This document shows positions 52,761-61,784 of a DNA stretch of 64,000 bases, one piece after another. Made by a program: the position numbers and the translations under genes. This DNA is from Bartonella australis AUST/NH1 (GTDB lineage: Bacteria > Pseudomonadota > Alphaproteobacteria > Rhizobiales > Rhizobiaceae), in assembly GCF_000341355.1 (NCBI RefSeq), contig NC_020300.1, positions 248,001 to 312,000 of the forward strand, read 5' to 3'. Position 1 is the stretch's first letter. Every line of letters begins with the position of its first letter. A model generated the notes under the pieces. That model was not told where the DNA came from, did not search any database, and saw only the letters and a program-made list of their open reading frames with translations.

Positions 52761-53612
52761 TCAAAATTTATAAGCTACACCCACACGAAAATCGTTGGTT
52801 TTATACTTAAGTTCCAGGTTATCATTACTGAATTTCTTTTTACCAAAATCAGAATAGCGATATTCTGCACGCATTACGATATTGTCAGTCATTGCAAAAT
52901 CAAGACCAGCACCGAGAGTATAACCGATCATTGTGTTCGTATCGTCTGATAGTGGAGTAGGAGCAAGTACCGCATTACCGTCTCTGGCTTTTATCGAAAT
53001 CAAAGAGGCTGCTTTTACTTGTGTATAAGCAACACCACCGGCGATGTAAGGCATCATACGGCCCATTGCAAAACCTAAACGTGCCCGTGTAGCACCCGCC
53101 CACTTTTCTTTAAGAGTGATATCATTAGTTACTATATCAGTAGCACTAGGGTGCCCTGATTCTATAGAAACATCGACCCCGAAGTCCTCCAATAATCCTG
53201 CTGCAAATGCACCGTCTTCCCCTTGAAGCTCACTTCCTGGTATCGATGCGCTTTTTGTGCGCTTTTTATTAGCCCAAACGATATCTGTGTCAACACCGAG
53301 AATAAAACCACTACCGAGATCAATATTAGAACCTGCGTAAAAGCCACCCATAAAACCGGAAAGTTTAGGAGAAAAATCTTTTCCGAGCGAAACAAATTCG
53401 CCGTCATAGTCGAGTGCACTTACGTTTGTTTTACCTGAAAAACCGCCAATTTGACCACCGACGTAAAAACCTGTCCAAGAAAAAGAAGGGACAGAAACAA
53501 TCGGCGAAATAGTCGACGTCGTTTGACGAGGGACTACAACGTCTGCCGCCTGTGCTGCAGAAGCCGAAACTAAAGCAACAACAGAAGACATCATTAAATA
53601 TTTCATATTCAT
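52761..53612 (-). CDS. Outer membrane beta-barrel, hemin-binding protein (Hbp/Pap31) family
   Basis: 283 aa. Signal peptide MKYLMMSSVVALVSASAAQA then ADVV; barrel starts WTGFYVGGQIGG and ends in the outer-membrane signature NDFRVGVAYKF with terminal Phe. Similar to Bartonella HbpA/Pap31 and Brucella Omp31/25 proteins, which bind hemin and host surfaces. Start could be either of the first two Met codons. Stands alone inside the DUF1561 repeats. Confidence 0.88.
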   Translation of the reverse strand: MNMKYLMMSSVVALVSASAAQAADVVVPRQTTSTISPIVSVPSFSWTGFYVGGQIGGFSGKTNVSALDYDGEFVSLGKDFSPKLSGFMGGFYAGSNIDLGSGFILGVDTDIVWANKKRTKSASIPGSELQGEDGAFAAGLLEDFGVDVSIESGHPSATDIVTNDITLKEKWAGATRARLGFAMGRMMPYIAGGVAYTQVKAASLISIKARDGNAVLAPTPLSDDTNTMIGYTLGAGLDFAMTDNIVMRAEYRYSDFGKKKFSNDNLELKYKTNDFRVGVAYKF

Positions 53613-53639
53613 AAATTTGCTCCATAGCTAAATATCATA

Positions 53640-53989
53640 AAGTGCACGGTGTTATACACATAGATCAAAAAAAGACTATAGCAAAAATGGTACAATTACA
53701 GAAAAAATACGAGCCTTATCTTCTGTGGGGCTCTTTTACTCTTCTATAAAATGGACATCTCCGAGTTTTACAATTCTGTTTGATTTTTTAACAACAGCGT
53801 CAATAATGTTGCTGGTTTATCCAGGTAACAGAACTTGCCCGCGAACATCGATTACCACTACTTGCGTCGTTCCATTATACTAAGTGTTTGTTTCGTTTCA
53901 CAGTATGCACTAGGTTAAGCAGGTGGGAAGAAATGGTATATCATCAAATAATGGGGTTAAATAACTAACCCTTAAAGTTTAATTGACGA
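53640..53989. other. Gap upstream of the Hbp-like gene
   Basis: About 350 bp. ACAATTACAGAAAAAATACG with a following GAGCC...GGCTC hairpin near 53700-53740 resembles the sequence downstream of the same gene (52700-52740), so the porin gene is flanked by a short diverged direct repeat. It should also hold the porin promoter. Confidence 0.45.
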
Positions 53990-55002
53990 TGGTACAGTCC
54001 TTTCTTGAAAACACTGTCCTTTAAAAACGAAGTACAGGATTTTTACCCTATGGAATCAATACGTTAGAAAGTAACTGGTTCTCATTCAATCTATGGAGAG
54101 CATCAGCAACGAGTGAATTAGAGAAGCACATTATCGGCAATTTTAATAGTAAAGTGGCTCTTATAGCATTTTTCATCTTTATTCCGCGGAATCAAATTAT
54201 CTGACAGTTCGAAGATTTTTTCTCAGTCAGTCTCTGCTTTTATTTTGACGTAAAGGACAGCATTTTGGTTTTACTGAGAAAATCTCCTATACGGATGTAT
54301 TTGAAAAATTCAGCAAAGTGAACCAGAAAGATTCAAAATCAGCCCAAATCGGAAAATTGTGAGACTAAATCTATTCTCATTTACGCAGATCTTATTGTGC
54401 CCCCCATTCCTTTCTTTTAATGAATCGGTGCCTCTATCAAACTAAATGGTAAAGTCCTTTTCTGAGTGCTTGTTCGAATTGGCTTACAGCGCATTCCCTG
54501 ACCTGCAGCATATCCCCACTTAATTATAGTTTTTGCACATTAGGTTAAGATAGAAATGGAGGCCTGCCAACCAATTAGAGGCGACATTAAGCTTGGACGG
54601 TAAGTTGTCTTTGGATTTTAAAATTCGCAACAACATAATGCGTTAAAGTTCCCAATATACAAACGGGAGACTGTTTTGGCACTTTAATTTGCTGTGTACT
54701 CAAGATATTTATCAAACCATCACATATTGTTGTCATATTATCAATGTAGAAGCTAGTCGCTGACTCTCCTAAAAAGTTTTCGGCGTCCGGTTTTGTGGGT
54801 GCGGAAAGATGGTTTTTTGGGCTTTTAGATTGAGAGGCTAAAAGCAGGGCTGGAGTGCGCGCTATTTTTTTGGTATATTGCCCCCTTAGTTTGGGATTTT
54901 CCCCATTGGAGTTTGCCATTTGCCGTTCGTCGTTTTTTAGGTAATTCGTGATTTGATTCTTGTCTTGCCGTGGGTCAAACGTAATATGAGGGCTTATGTG
55001 TT
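53990..55002 (+). repeat. DUF1561 flank repeat, unit 3
   Basis: About 1 kb colinear with unit 1 (for example CACATTATCGGCAATTTTAA, GAACCAGAAAGATTCAAA and CATATTATCAATGTA blocks), ending at the start of DUF1561 copy 2. No gene; an open minus-strand frame at 54587-54919 is not conserved in the other units. Confidence 0.7.
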
Positions 55003-56991
55003 ATGAAACGCTGTGAGGTTCCGCGGGTCGGTTTTTGCTCAGATGGTTGGCGTTTAACGAGCAAAATTAATCTGAGATTTTCGCCGTTCTTTTTTGCCTT
55101 TTTATTATCTCTCCATTCTCTTTCTGCTGCTCCTGTTCCCAAAGTTGAACAAAAGTTGGTTGAAGCGCCTGTCGATAAAGCTATTCGCGTTAAAGTTCAT
55201 AACGGGGGGGAATATTGTTATGCCCCAGTATTTGTAAGGGGTTATAGCTACGTTTACATCGATAAATGCTCTTCTTCCAAGGTGAAATTTGGCCGGTATG
55301 ATGTTTTTCAGAGGGTAGGTTGGAATATTAAAAATGTTTGGTTATGTATGACTGCTCCGGGTTCAGTTACGGGCATTGATGGAAGCGGGACGGCGAATTG
55401 GGATTATATTATGCTTAGGCCCTGTGTCATAAATGACCCTAATCAGCGTTGGATCGTCAAAGATAATGCCTTTTATACGGCCGATGGGAAATTTCGCGTT
55501 AAAGATTACTTATGGTATACTTATATCTCGAAAAATAAAGAGGACTATTATGATCATACCTTAGATTCCTCAATGGACCACTGGGTGAACACTGTCGCGG
55601 TTCCCGGTAATATGAGTTTCAAGACTTCAATAGGCTGGAAGTTCGTGACTTCCTCGGGTTTCGATATGTATTATGTCTCAGATAATGGGTCTAAATCCGA
55701 CGTCTTTGACCTTTATTATAACCCCGAAAGTGGCCACATTGCTAGATATTTTCCTACCGGCGGGTTGCTTGGTTGCATGTCTTCTGAACAATCTCCTTCA
55801 GAAGATTGGAACTGGGTAGAGTGGAGATTTTGCTATGATGTTGTCCCTAAGGAAAAACATAGAGGCTTCTGGGATATTTCTTTTCTGGCCGGACGGGAGG
55901 GGCCGATTTTCGATCGCAATGGTAATATATTAAGAATTCCTCAGTATGGTCCTAATTGGGGGAGGCCGTATACGGCGAAACCTGGTTACGTCAAACAAGA
56001 CACAACTAGCTCCCCAAAATCTGAGTTTGTTTTGTCTCATGATATTGAGCGGTGGAATCGCTATGCTATGGCAAATGCGGAAGATGCACTTACTGAGTGC
56101 CCAGCTCCCGGGACGAAGCCGAGTATTTCTGGGTCTAAAAAGAGAGTAAAACGAACTTTACCTACTGATTTTAAGCTCACTGAGGAATGGAAAAAGCGGC
56201 TTTACGATATAACAATTTCCACAGCCGGTCTTCCGACGGGGGCGGGTATGTGTGGTACCTGCTTTTTACAAACTTTTCAGATGATTGCGGAGCTCCAAGA
56301 GAGTTATCCGAGGTCTCCCGGTCAGAGAAGAGGCTATTTCTTTGATACAGCTCCTAACACTGATCCGTTTATTTCGTTAAGGAACAGGTTCCCTAGGCTT
56401 TTTCGGGCTTTGCAATTTGCTCCTCTCCTTTATGGTGTTCCTTTAAGTCTCACAGAGAACAGTGAGGCGACTGTTATTAGAGCAGCGGCTGCGACGACAC
56501 AGGTCGCTTTACCCAACTTTATTTGGTTAGCATCGAGCGTTGCTACTGGCCAACAGGCTATTCGGGAGTCCATCCAGAGGCTTGTAAACGCGCCTGTTGG
56601 AACGATTTGGATTAGCGTGGTGAGCTATACTCTTTCCAGCGGTGGCGTAATCAGGCACGCAGTTCCAATTTTGCGTGCTTCTACTGGAGTTGTAGTAATT
56701 CCGACGAATGTTCCAGCTAATTCACTAACTTTTGAAGCTTTTTCCAGAGACGTTGAGCCATCTACTAATGTTGATACTATTCTCGGTCGCTTTGACGTAA
56801 TGACAGGTGCGTCTATGACTACTTTTGGGACATTGTTACTAGTCAGAGAGGAGACTGACTCTCTGAGTGTTTCAATCTCTCAAAATAATTGCACCGGGGA
56901 GGGAGAAGGCAGAAGAGGCAGCGGGCGAGAGCCAAGTAGTCGTTTTCTCAATCAGTGCACAAGTGCAAGCGGGAGGTGCAGTATTTTTTGA
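55003..56991 (+). CDS. DUF1561 (PF07598) family secreted protein, copy 2
   Basis: 662 aa, colinear with copy 1. The lectin half is very similar (VWLCMTAPGSVTGIDGSG shared exactly) while the C-terminal half is more diverged. Same signal region (SPFFFAFLLSLHSLSAA), QxW motif NQRWIVKD, MCGTCFLQTFQMIAELQ (C417, C420), RHAVPILRASTGVVVIPT (H552) and the NNCTGEGEGRRGSGREP tail. The unequal divergence suggests a common surface-binding part and a varying effector part. Confidence 0.85.
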   Translation: MKRCEVPRVGFCSDGWRLTSKINLRFSPFFFAFLLSLHSLSAAPVPKVEQKLVEAPVDKAIRVKVHNGGEYCYAPVFVRGYSYVYIDKCSSSKVKFGRYDVFQRVGWNIKNVWLCMTAPGSVTGIDGSGTANWDYIMLRPCVINDPNQRWIVKDNAFYTADGKFRVKDYLWYTYISKNKEDYYDHTLDSSMDHWVNTVAVPGNMSFKTSIGWKFVTSSGFDMYYVSDNGSKSDVFDLYYNPESGHIARYFPTGGLLGCMSSEQSPSEDWNWVEWRFCYDVVPKEKHRGFWDISFLAGREGPIFDRNGNILRIPQYGPNWGRPYTAKPGYVKQDTTSSPKSEFVLSHDIERWNRYAMANAEDALTECPAPGTKPSISGSKKRVKRTLPTDFKLTEEWKKRLYDITISTAGLPTGAGMCGTCFLQTFQMIAELQESYPRSPGQRRGYFFDTAPNTDPFISLRNRFPRLFRALQFAPLLYGVPLSLTENSEATVIRAAAATTQVALPNFIWLASSVATGQQAIRESIQRLVNAPVGTIWISVVSYTLSSGGVIRHAVPILRASTGVVVIPTNVPANSLTFEAFSRDVEPSTNVDTILGRFDVMTGASMTTFGTLLLVREETDSLSVSISQNNCTGEGEGRRGSGREPSSRFLNQCTSASGRCSIF

Positions 56992-57599
56992 AAAATACGA
57001 AGATTACATTGCGGTCTTATATTTATTTCAAATTTCCTCTGAAACGGGGAGCCTACGCGGGGGATTGATGTGCGATGGAGTAACGAACAAAATTATTTGG
57101 GTTGTCGGCTTTCTGTGGCTTATAGGGAGTGGAGCTTAGTGATTTTTGTATAGACATTAAGAGCATTATTTTTTATGATCGGGATTATTACAGTACTCTT
57201 TTTCTCTTGGATTTCCACATATTAACATGGAATAAATTTCTCGTAATTGAAGCTTGAAATGCCTGGCCCAATGCGGCAAAGACACAAATTTTCATTCATA
57301 TCGGCTTTCGAGTCCAAAATAGTGCCCTTGCGTTATATTACTCCACGCGGAGTCTCCCCGTTCCCCGTGAAATAACTCTTCGCAGTACGCTGCGCTCCGA
57401 GCAATAATTGCAAGTTGTGCAGTATGTTTCTCCTTAATTTGAAACGCTTCTTTTTTCACAATTTTCCCAACCTAGTCCGCCTTTTTGTCTTAAATTTTGA
57501 CTTGAATATGACCTAAATTTCTGGGTATCGGGATTCATAATAGGAGCGCGGTGGGATTCTGTTTTTTAATTTCGGTCGTCGCGATTTGGAGAAAGGGGC
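56992..57599. other. Region after DUF1561 copy 2
   Basis: About 600 bp with no gene and no clear terminator. Frames overlapping here are short and unsupported. Confidence 0.4.
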
Positions 57600-57828
57600 G
57601 CTGGATTTCTTTTTTTTCGCCTTTTTATTATTTTTTAATTTGCGTGCTGCTCATCCGCTCTTTTTGTTTTTTAAAAGATTGCTAATAAACCTATTGATAA
57701 AGCTCTCTGCTTTAAAATTTATGGAGGAGGGGGATACTGCTACGCTTCAGTATTAGGTGGGTAGTGCAATCCGTGTTTATGTCGATAACTGCTCGTTTTC
57801 CCTTCCTGCGCTAAATTTGGTGAACTCG
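57600..57828 (+). pseudogene. DUF1561 remnant (signal peptide and start of lectin domain)
   Basis: Broken frames match the start of the family: FFFAFLLFF (signal), INKPIDKAL-like and GGGYCYASVL-like coding in shifted frames, and VYVDNCSFS near 57780. Only about 75 codons remain before flank repeat unit 4 begins. Confidence 0.7.
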
Positions 57829-58062
57829 CTGTTTTTAATCGACAATACTTCACTAAAAACGCTGTATTTTGCCTCTCTATGGTTCTTTCCTGAAAAATAC
57901 TGTACTTAGAAAACGAAGTACAAAACTTTTAGGTATGAACAATAAAGGCGTTAGCAAGTAATCAGTTCGGACTTAGTCTATGGATGGCATTGTTAACAAG
58001 TAAACTAATGATGCACATTATGTGCGGCTTTAATAATCACACGACGGGAGTTGGTAAAACAA
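57829..58062 (+). repeat. DUF1561 flank repeat, unit 4, left part
   Basis: Matches unit 1 from about 48480 to 48710 (blocks CTTCACTAAAAA, GAAGTACAAAACTTTTA, TGGCATTGTTAACAAGTAA, GATGCACATTATG), then stops abruptly at the peptide cassette. The rest of the unit resumes at about 61785. Confidence 0.7.
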
Positions 58063-58080
58063 TAAACACCCTTCTTACGA

Positions 58081-58965
58081 TCAGTGTAAGAGTTCAAGAT
58101 CCGACTCTTTGAAATTATAATATGCATGTCGCGCTACAACCATCTCGACAATTTTGCGATAAATTGTATTCTTTAAGATAAAATGCAGAGTCCGATAATT
58201 CCCATCTAGCTCTGACGAAGCTTTCGCTAAACTGTAATTAAAATTCTTTGGAAATGAAATTTCTAATCCATATTTTTTTGCAAATTCTGCGGCATCTTCT
58301 AGTACACGATCAGTGTCGATCTTAGAAGCTAAATCCATGGTGCTAGGCTGCTTTAAATGGAGGTAAAAATCTATACGGTAAGCTAATTCAGGAAGGAAAC
58401 CAACTGAAATAAGTTCGCTATAAGAGTAAATTTCTTGATTTTTAAAGCTTCCCGTAAAAATAAAAATAATATTATTCGTGTTTAATATTATACTTCCACT
58501 CGGATTCATCCGAGATTTCTGCAAGGATTGAAGAATGATATCGAAACCATCCAAAGGCTTTAATAAAGATTGCTGTACGCCTACTCCATTGACGTCTTTC
58601 TCAAATTGACTAACAGAGGCCAGTTTATCAAATTCATCTAAATGTATGATCCCATTTTCAGCTTCTTCGATATTGCCTGAAGTAGCAGAAAGCAGTTTCT
58701 CAAAAATAGATATCGGGTCTTTGCCACTATATCCAACTTCTGATAAATCCTTAGCATCTATTGTAACCATAGTTTTAGCGGTGGCATGTTTTAATATGTT
58801 TGCTAAATAAGTTTTACCAGAGCCAGACGGGCCAGAAACAAGGAGGCACCTTGGTTTAAATCTGGGGAGATGATCATTTAAAGTTAATAAAAGTGAGCTT
58901 CGTACCTTCTGGTCTAATATACCATATTCAACAAATTTTTCATTTAAGCTATGAATATCACACAT
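58081..58965 (-). CDS. ClpX-like AAA+ ATPase of the peptide cassette
   Basis: 294 aa. Walker A SGPSGSGKT (about 44-52), ClpX-type VTIDAKDLSEVGYSGKD, Walker B GIIHLDEFDKLA (105-116), VNGVGVQQSLLKPLDG and sensor region NYRTLHFILKN. Like the ClpX core but without the N-terminal zinc-binding domain, and I see no IGF loop for ClpP docking. It may unfold or remodel a peptide, enzyme or immunity target. Last gene of the operon, overlapping the transporter stop. Confidence 0.8.
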   Translation of the reverse strand: MCDIHSLNEKFVEYGILDQKVRSSLLLTLNDHLPRFKPRCLLVSGPSGSGKTYLANILKHATAKTMVTIDAKDLSEVGYSGKDPISIFEKLLSATSGNIEEAENGIIHLDEFDKLASVSQFEKDVNGVGVQQSLLKPLDGFDIILQSLQKSRMNPSGSIILNTNNIIFIFTGSFKNQEIYSYSELISVGFLPELAYRIDFYLHLKQPSTMDLASKIDTDRVLEDAAEFAKKYGLEISFPKNFNYSLAKASSELDGNYRTLHFILKNTIYRKIVEMVVARHAYYNFKESDLELLH

Positions 58966-60179
58966 TATTTTTCCGCTTTTAATGTTTTTAGGTAAATTGC
59001 TGCTCCTTTCGTGGCGAAGACAGGCGCAAATGCCCCCAACACCATGAAAAAGAGGTATGGCCCTGTGAGGCCTAATATGTTCACGAGTAATAGAAGAAAA
59101 AGCGCATATAATGCTGTCACTCCCCGGACTAAGGCATCTCCAGCTAAGATCACTTCCCCTAAATGTTCTGGTGGTGTAACGGCTTGCCCTAGTGTCATAC
59201 CGGATACGCGAAAATAAAATTGCCCATAACCTAGCAAAAAAGCCATGACATATAAAGCACGTTCTTGAAAATCGCTAATGAGTGCAATAATCATACCTAT
59301 GAGTGCTACAGCGGTCGCACCGCGCACAAAATATACCGCTAATTGAGGTGTTTTTTTTAGTAAATAGCTTGAAATTGTACCATTTAAGATAAAGCCCATC
59401 CCGATGAGAGAAAGGATAAAATTTTGGGCTATCGTAAAACGTACATTTTCTTGTGTATTATGAGTAACCATTATTGGGAGTAATACGAGCGTCCCGGTAT
59501 AAAGGAAATTATTCAGAATGCGGTTCACCGTTAAATCTCGCAGCGCTGGTATACGCCAAAGCAGTTGGCTTCCGTGCCAGTGTGCCCGGTTTTTACCGCG
59601 ATCGGTTTGCTGCTTCTCAAAAGTAATTTTCCGAAGGAATGGGGTAAAAAACCATATAAGCGAATTAAGTAAATAACTCGCTATAATCACTAAAATTGCA
59701 AAATAATGGCTATATTTTACTATTAAAAATGACGCAATTAACGGCGATATAATAACAAAAAATTGAGAACACGTCGTATAAATAGCAAATATCCGCGCTT
59801 TTTCTCTATTCTCTTTAATGAAGCTATTTAATACGCTATTATTATTTGGATTATCGAGCCCTGTCGCGAGTGAAATAGAAAATATGATCACATTAATGGC
59901 CAAGGGGCTTTGTACAAAAAATACGAGAGATAAAAGGACGGCGCAAATCAGTGGTGAATAAAAGCCGATAGAGAATCCTTGGTGGCGATAAAGGACACCC
60001 CCTAAGCAGAGTCCTGCTACGCTGATGGCCAGCATATTAGAAATATTTATATAAGCAGATGCAGCCCCTTTTGAATCCATTAACTGCAATAACGATAAAG
60101 CGACAGAAACAACTGATACAGTCGAAAAACACGTTATGCACCCAATTATAATTAGGATATAAAGCTTATTTTTTTCCAC
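58965..60179 (-). CDS. MFS transporter of the peptide cassette
   Basis: 404 aa with about 12 hydrophobic segments (ILIIIGCITCFSTVSVVSVA at TM1). MFS exporter-like with a charged central loop (EKQQTDRGKNRAHW). Overlaps the PP-loop gene by 14 nt and the ATPase start by one base, so it is translated with them. Likely exports the cassette product or gives self-protection. Confidence 0.82.
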   Translation of the reverse strand: MEKNKLYILIIIGCITCFSTVSVVSVALSLLQLMDSKGAASAYINISNMLAISVAGLCLGGVLYRHQGFSIGFYSPLICAVLLSLVFFVQSPLAINVIIFSISLATGLDNPNNNSVLNSFIKENREKARIFAIYTTCSQFFVIISPLIASFLIVKYSHYFAILVIIASYLLNSLIWFFTPFLRKITFEKQQTDRGKNRAHWHGSQLLWRIPALRDLTVNRILNNFLYTGTLVLLPIMVTHNTQENVRFTIAQNFILSLIGMGFILNGTISSYLLKKTPQLAVYFVRGATAVALIGMIIALISDFQERALYVMAFLLGYGQFYFRVSGMTLGQAVTPPEHLGEVILAGDALVRGVTALYALFLLLLVNILGLTGPYLFFMVLGAFAPVFATKGAAIYLKTLKAEK

Positions 60180-61368
60180 CGACCGCTTTCCCCGTTAGGT
60201 AGGCGCGCCATTTCTGGATTTCTGCGGCTGTTAAACCTGGTTTCGCGCTAAAGCCCAGGATGTCATAATATTCTGGGACCGCAGGATTTTTGGCGCTTAG
60301 ATTTTGAAAACCGTCAACAAGCATAAACTCCGCTCCAGCTAGCGTGGTGGAAATTGACTGTGCCAGGTAATAACTCATAGCTCTCCAGTATAATTCACTG
60401 GGGTAACGGTCGAGGTAATTCTCCAAAGAAAATTTAGGGTAGCATCCATCTAAAATACGCTTTGGACACCGATATAAGGGGTAGAGAAAGTCAACACCAT
60501 CAAGGGGACGCCTAGGAAAGGGAGAGAGATTTTCTCCACGCATTACTGCATAGAAAGACTCTGCCAAAATATCTTCCAAATTTATCCCGGTGATAACCAA
60601 TCCTGTTCCAATCTCTCTGGCTACAGAACTCAAGGCCAAGCGAACAGCTAAGGTCCCTATAACCTCTAGATCAGAGCTCGGATAAAATGTTTCAAAATCT
60701 TCAGCCCAATTCCCATTATCGCGCCCTAATAATAAACCAACTTCTTGAGCGCTAACAACGCGCAAAGATAAACCGGCTTCTGCACAGATTTCTTGGGCGC
60801 GTGGCAGGCCTTTATCCCAATCAGGAATGCCCATCATCATAACGGGAACGAGAGCTCTTGAATCTACCCCGATATCAAGCAAGCTTTTCAGCAATGTGTT
60901 AGAATCTCCTCCGCCGCTGATTCCAACAACAATCTTCTCGCTCAGATAGGTTGGGGCGAATTTCTCCATGGCCTTACGCACCTCTGAGGTAACGAAGGAG
61001 CGGCATTCTTCTTGGGTTAATAAAACGTGCTCTTTAGCTCCTTGGCCGTGCGTATCAAATACATACTCTGCTGCTATTTTGCCAGCGGGTTTATACAAAT
61101 TTGTATCTTTAGTCAAAAGGGCCTGGTAATTAATATTTCGGTCTGTTCGGAAGATAAAATCCGCACCCTCTACCTCTTTTATTAAATCCCCAACAGATTT
61201 ACCAATAAAAGAAATAAGCTCAGCTTCTCCTGTTTCGGATATTCTATACGCAGACACGGAATTATATGGAATATCATTAATTTTTAACACATGCTCAACA
61301 TGTAATTCTTCAGACACACAATTCAATAAATAAGTGCCGTGAGGGGTCAATAAGCGCAAATTTAACAT
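60166..61368 (-). CDS. PP-loop ATP-pyrophosphatase, putative peptide-modifying enzyme
   Basis: 400 aa. An unrecognised beta-rich N-terminal domain (1-90) is followed by a PP-loop: VVGISGGGDSNTLLKSLLDI (motif SGGGDSN at 151-157). Downstream are MMMGIPDWDKGLPRAQEICA and the conserved-looking ITGINLEDILAESFYA. PP-loop enzymes adenylate a carbonyl for amide, thio or amidine chemistry (asparagine synthetase, TilS, LarE). Not a glutamine amidotransferase: there is no N-terminal Cys2 domain. Directly downstream of the precursor-like gene. Confidence 0.75.
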   Translation of the reverse strand: MLNLRLLTPHGTYLLNCVSEELHVEHVLKINDIPYNSVSAYRISETGEAELISFIGKSVGDLIKEVEGADFIFRTDRNINYQALLTKDTNLYKPAGKIAAEYVFDTHGQGAKEHVLLTQEECRSFVTSEVRKAMEKFAPTYLSEKIVVGISGGGDSNTLLKSLLDIGVDSRALVPVMMMGIPDWDKGLPRAQEICAEAGLSLRVVSAQEVGLLLGRDNGNWAEDFETFYPSSDLEVIGTLAVRLALSSVAREIGTGLVITGINLEDILAESFYAVMRGENLSPFPRRPLDGVDFLYPLYRCPKRILDGCYPKFSLENYLDRYPSELYWRAMSYYLAQSISTTLAGAEFMLVDGFQNLSAKNPAVPEYYDILGFSAKPGLTAAEIQKWRAYLTGKAVGGKK

Positions 61369-61466
61369 TATTTAAAAACCAAAGAATCTGTGTAAATTAC
61401 CCACACCACTCAAAAAAGCGCCGAATCATTCAATGCGATGACAAAGGTGGATACTGCACACACTCA

Positions 61467-61503
61467 CCCCTCGAAAAATAAATTTTTTATATTTTTCGAG
61501 GGG
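61467..61503 (-). promoter_or_regulatory. 14-bp hairpin between precursor and PP-loop genes
   Basis: Perfect inverted repeat CCCCTCGAAAAATA (61467-61480) and TATTTTTCGAGGGG (61490-61503), 9-nt loop, 8 nt after the precursor stop. There is no T-run on the transcribed side. Such hairpins stabilise precursor mRNA or cause partial termination, so the peptide is made in excess. Confidence 0.65.
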
Positions 61504-61511
61504 TAGTAAAA

Positions 61512-61685
61512 TTATCCGCTTAAAACAGTGCTACTTGCGCCGCAAATCTCAGATTCACCGCAGAGCCCCATTTTTGCTCGCTCTATTTTAGTTAAAATTT
61601 CTAAATTGATAGCGTGTTTTATGTTTACATTGGCCTGGCGAACAGGCTCTGTAGATGCCTTAGGCAAAGTATCGCTCTGTGCCAT
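61512..61685 (-). CDS. Putative ribosomally made peptide precursor
   Basis: 57 aa from ATG 61685, chosen because GAGGAGGGGATT precedes it. Leader-like first 39 residues (MAQSDTLPKASTEPVRQANV, NIKHAINLEILTKIERAKM) with an amphipathic helix, then a Gly/Ser/Cys-rich tail GLCGESEICGASSTVLSG with Cys42 and Cys48. Size, composition, strong start and place at the head of an operon with an ATP-dependent enzyme and exporter fit a RiPP precursor. No known core class is matched. Confidence 0.65.
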   Translation of the reverse strand: MAQSDTLPKASTEPVRQANVNIKHAINLEILTKIERAKMGLCGESEICGASSTVLSG

Positions 61686-61784
61686 AATCCCCTCCTCATT
61701 TTGCAATAATATAAAACGGTAGTCACCAATTATATTTACATTTTTTTGTCAATGCAGAAAATTCAGAGTCCGCAGAATTAATAA

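Noticed and set aside
54587..54919. 110-aa minus-strand frame in DUF1561 flank unit 3
   Set aside because: The same region is interrupted in the other flank units, so it is chance openness in a noncoding repeat.
61512..61685. Lasso-peptide precursor (GLCGESE with Glu at core position 7, PP-loop enzyme like McjC)
   Set aside because: There is no Thr at the penultimate leader position, no McjB-type leader peptidase or RRE partner, and the PP-loop protein lacks the usual asparagine-synthetase length and layout.
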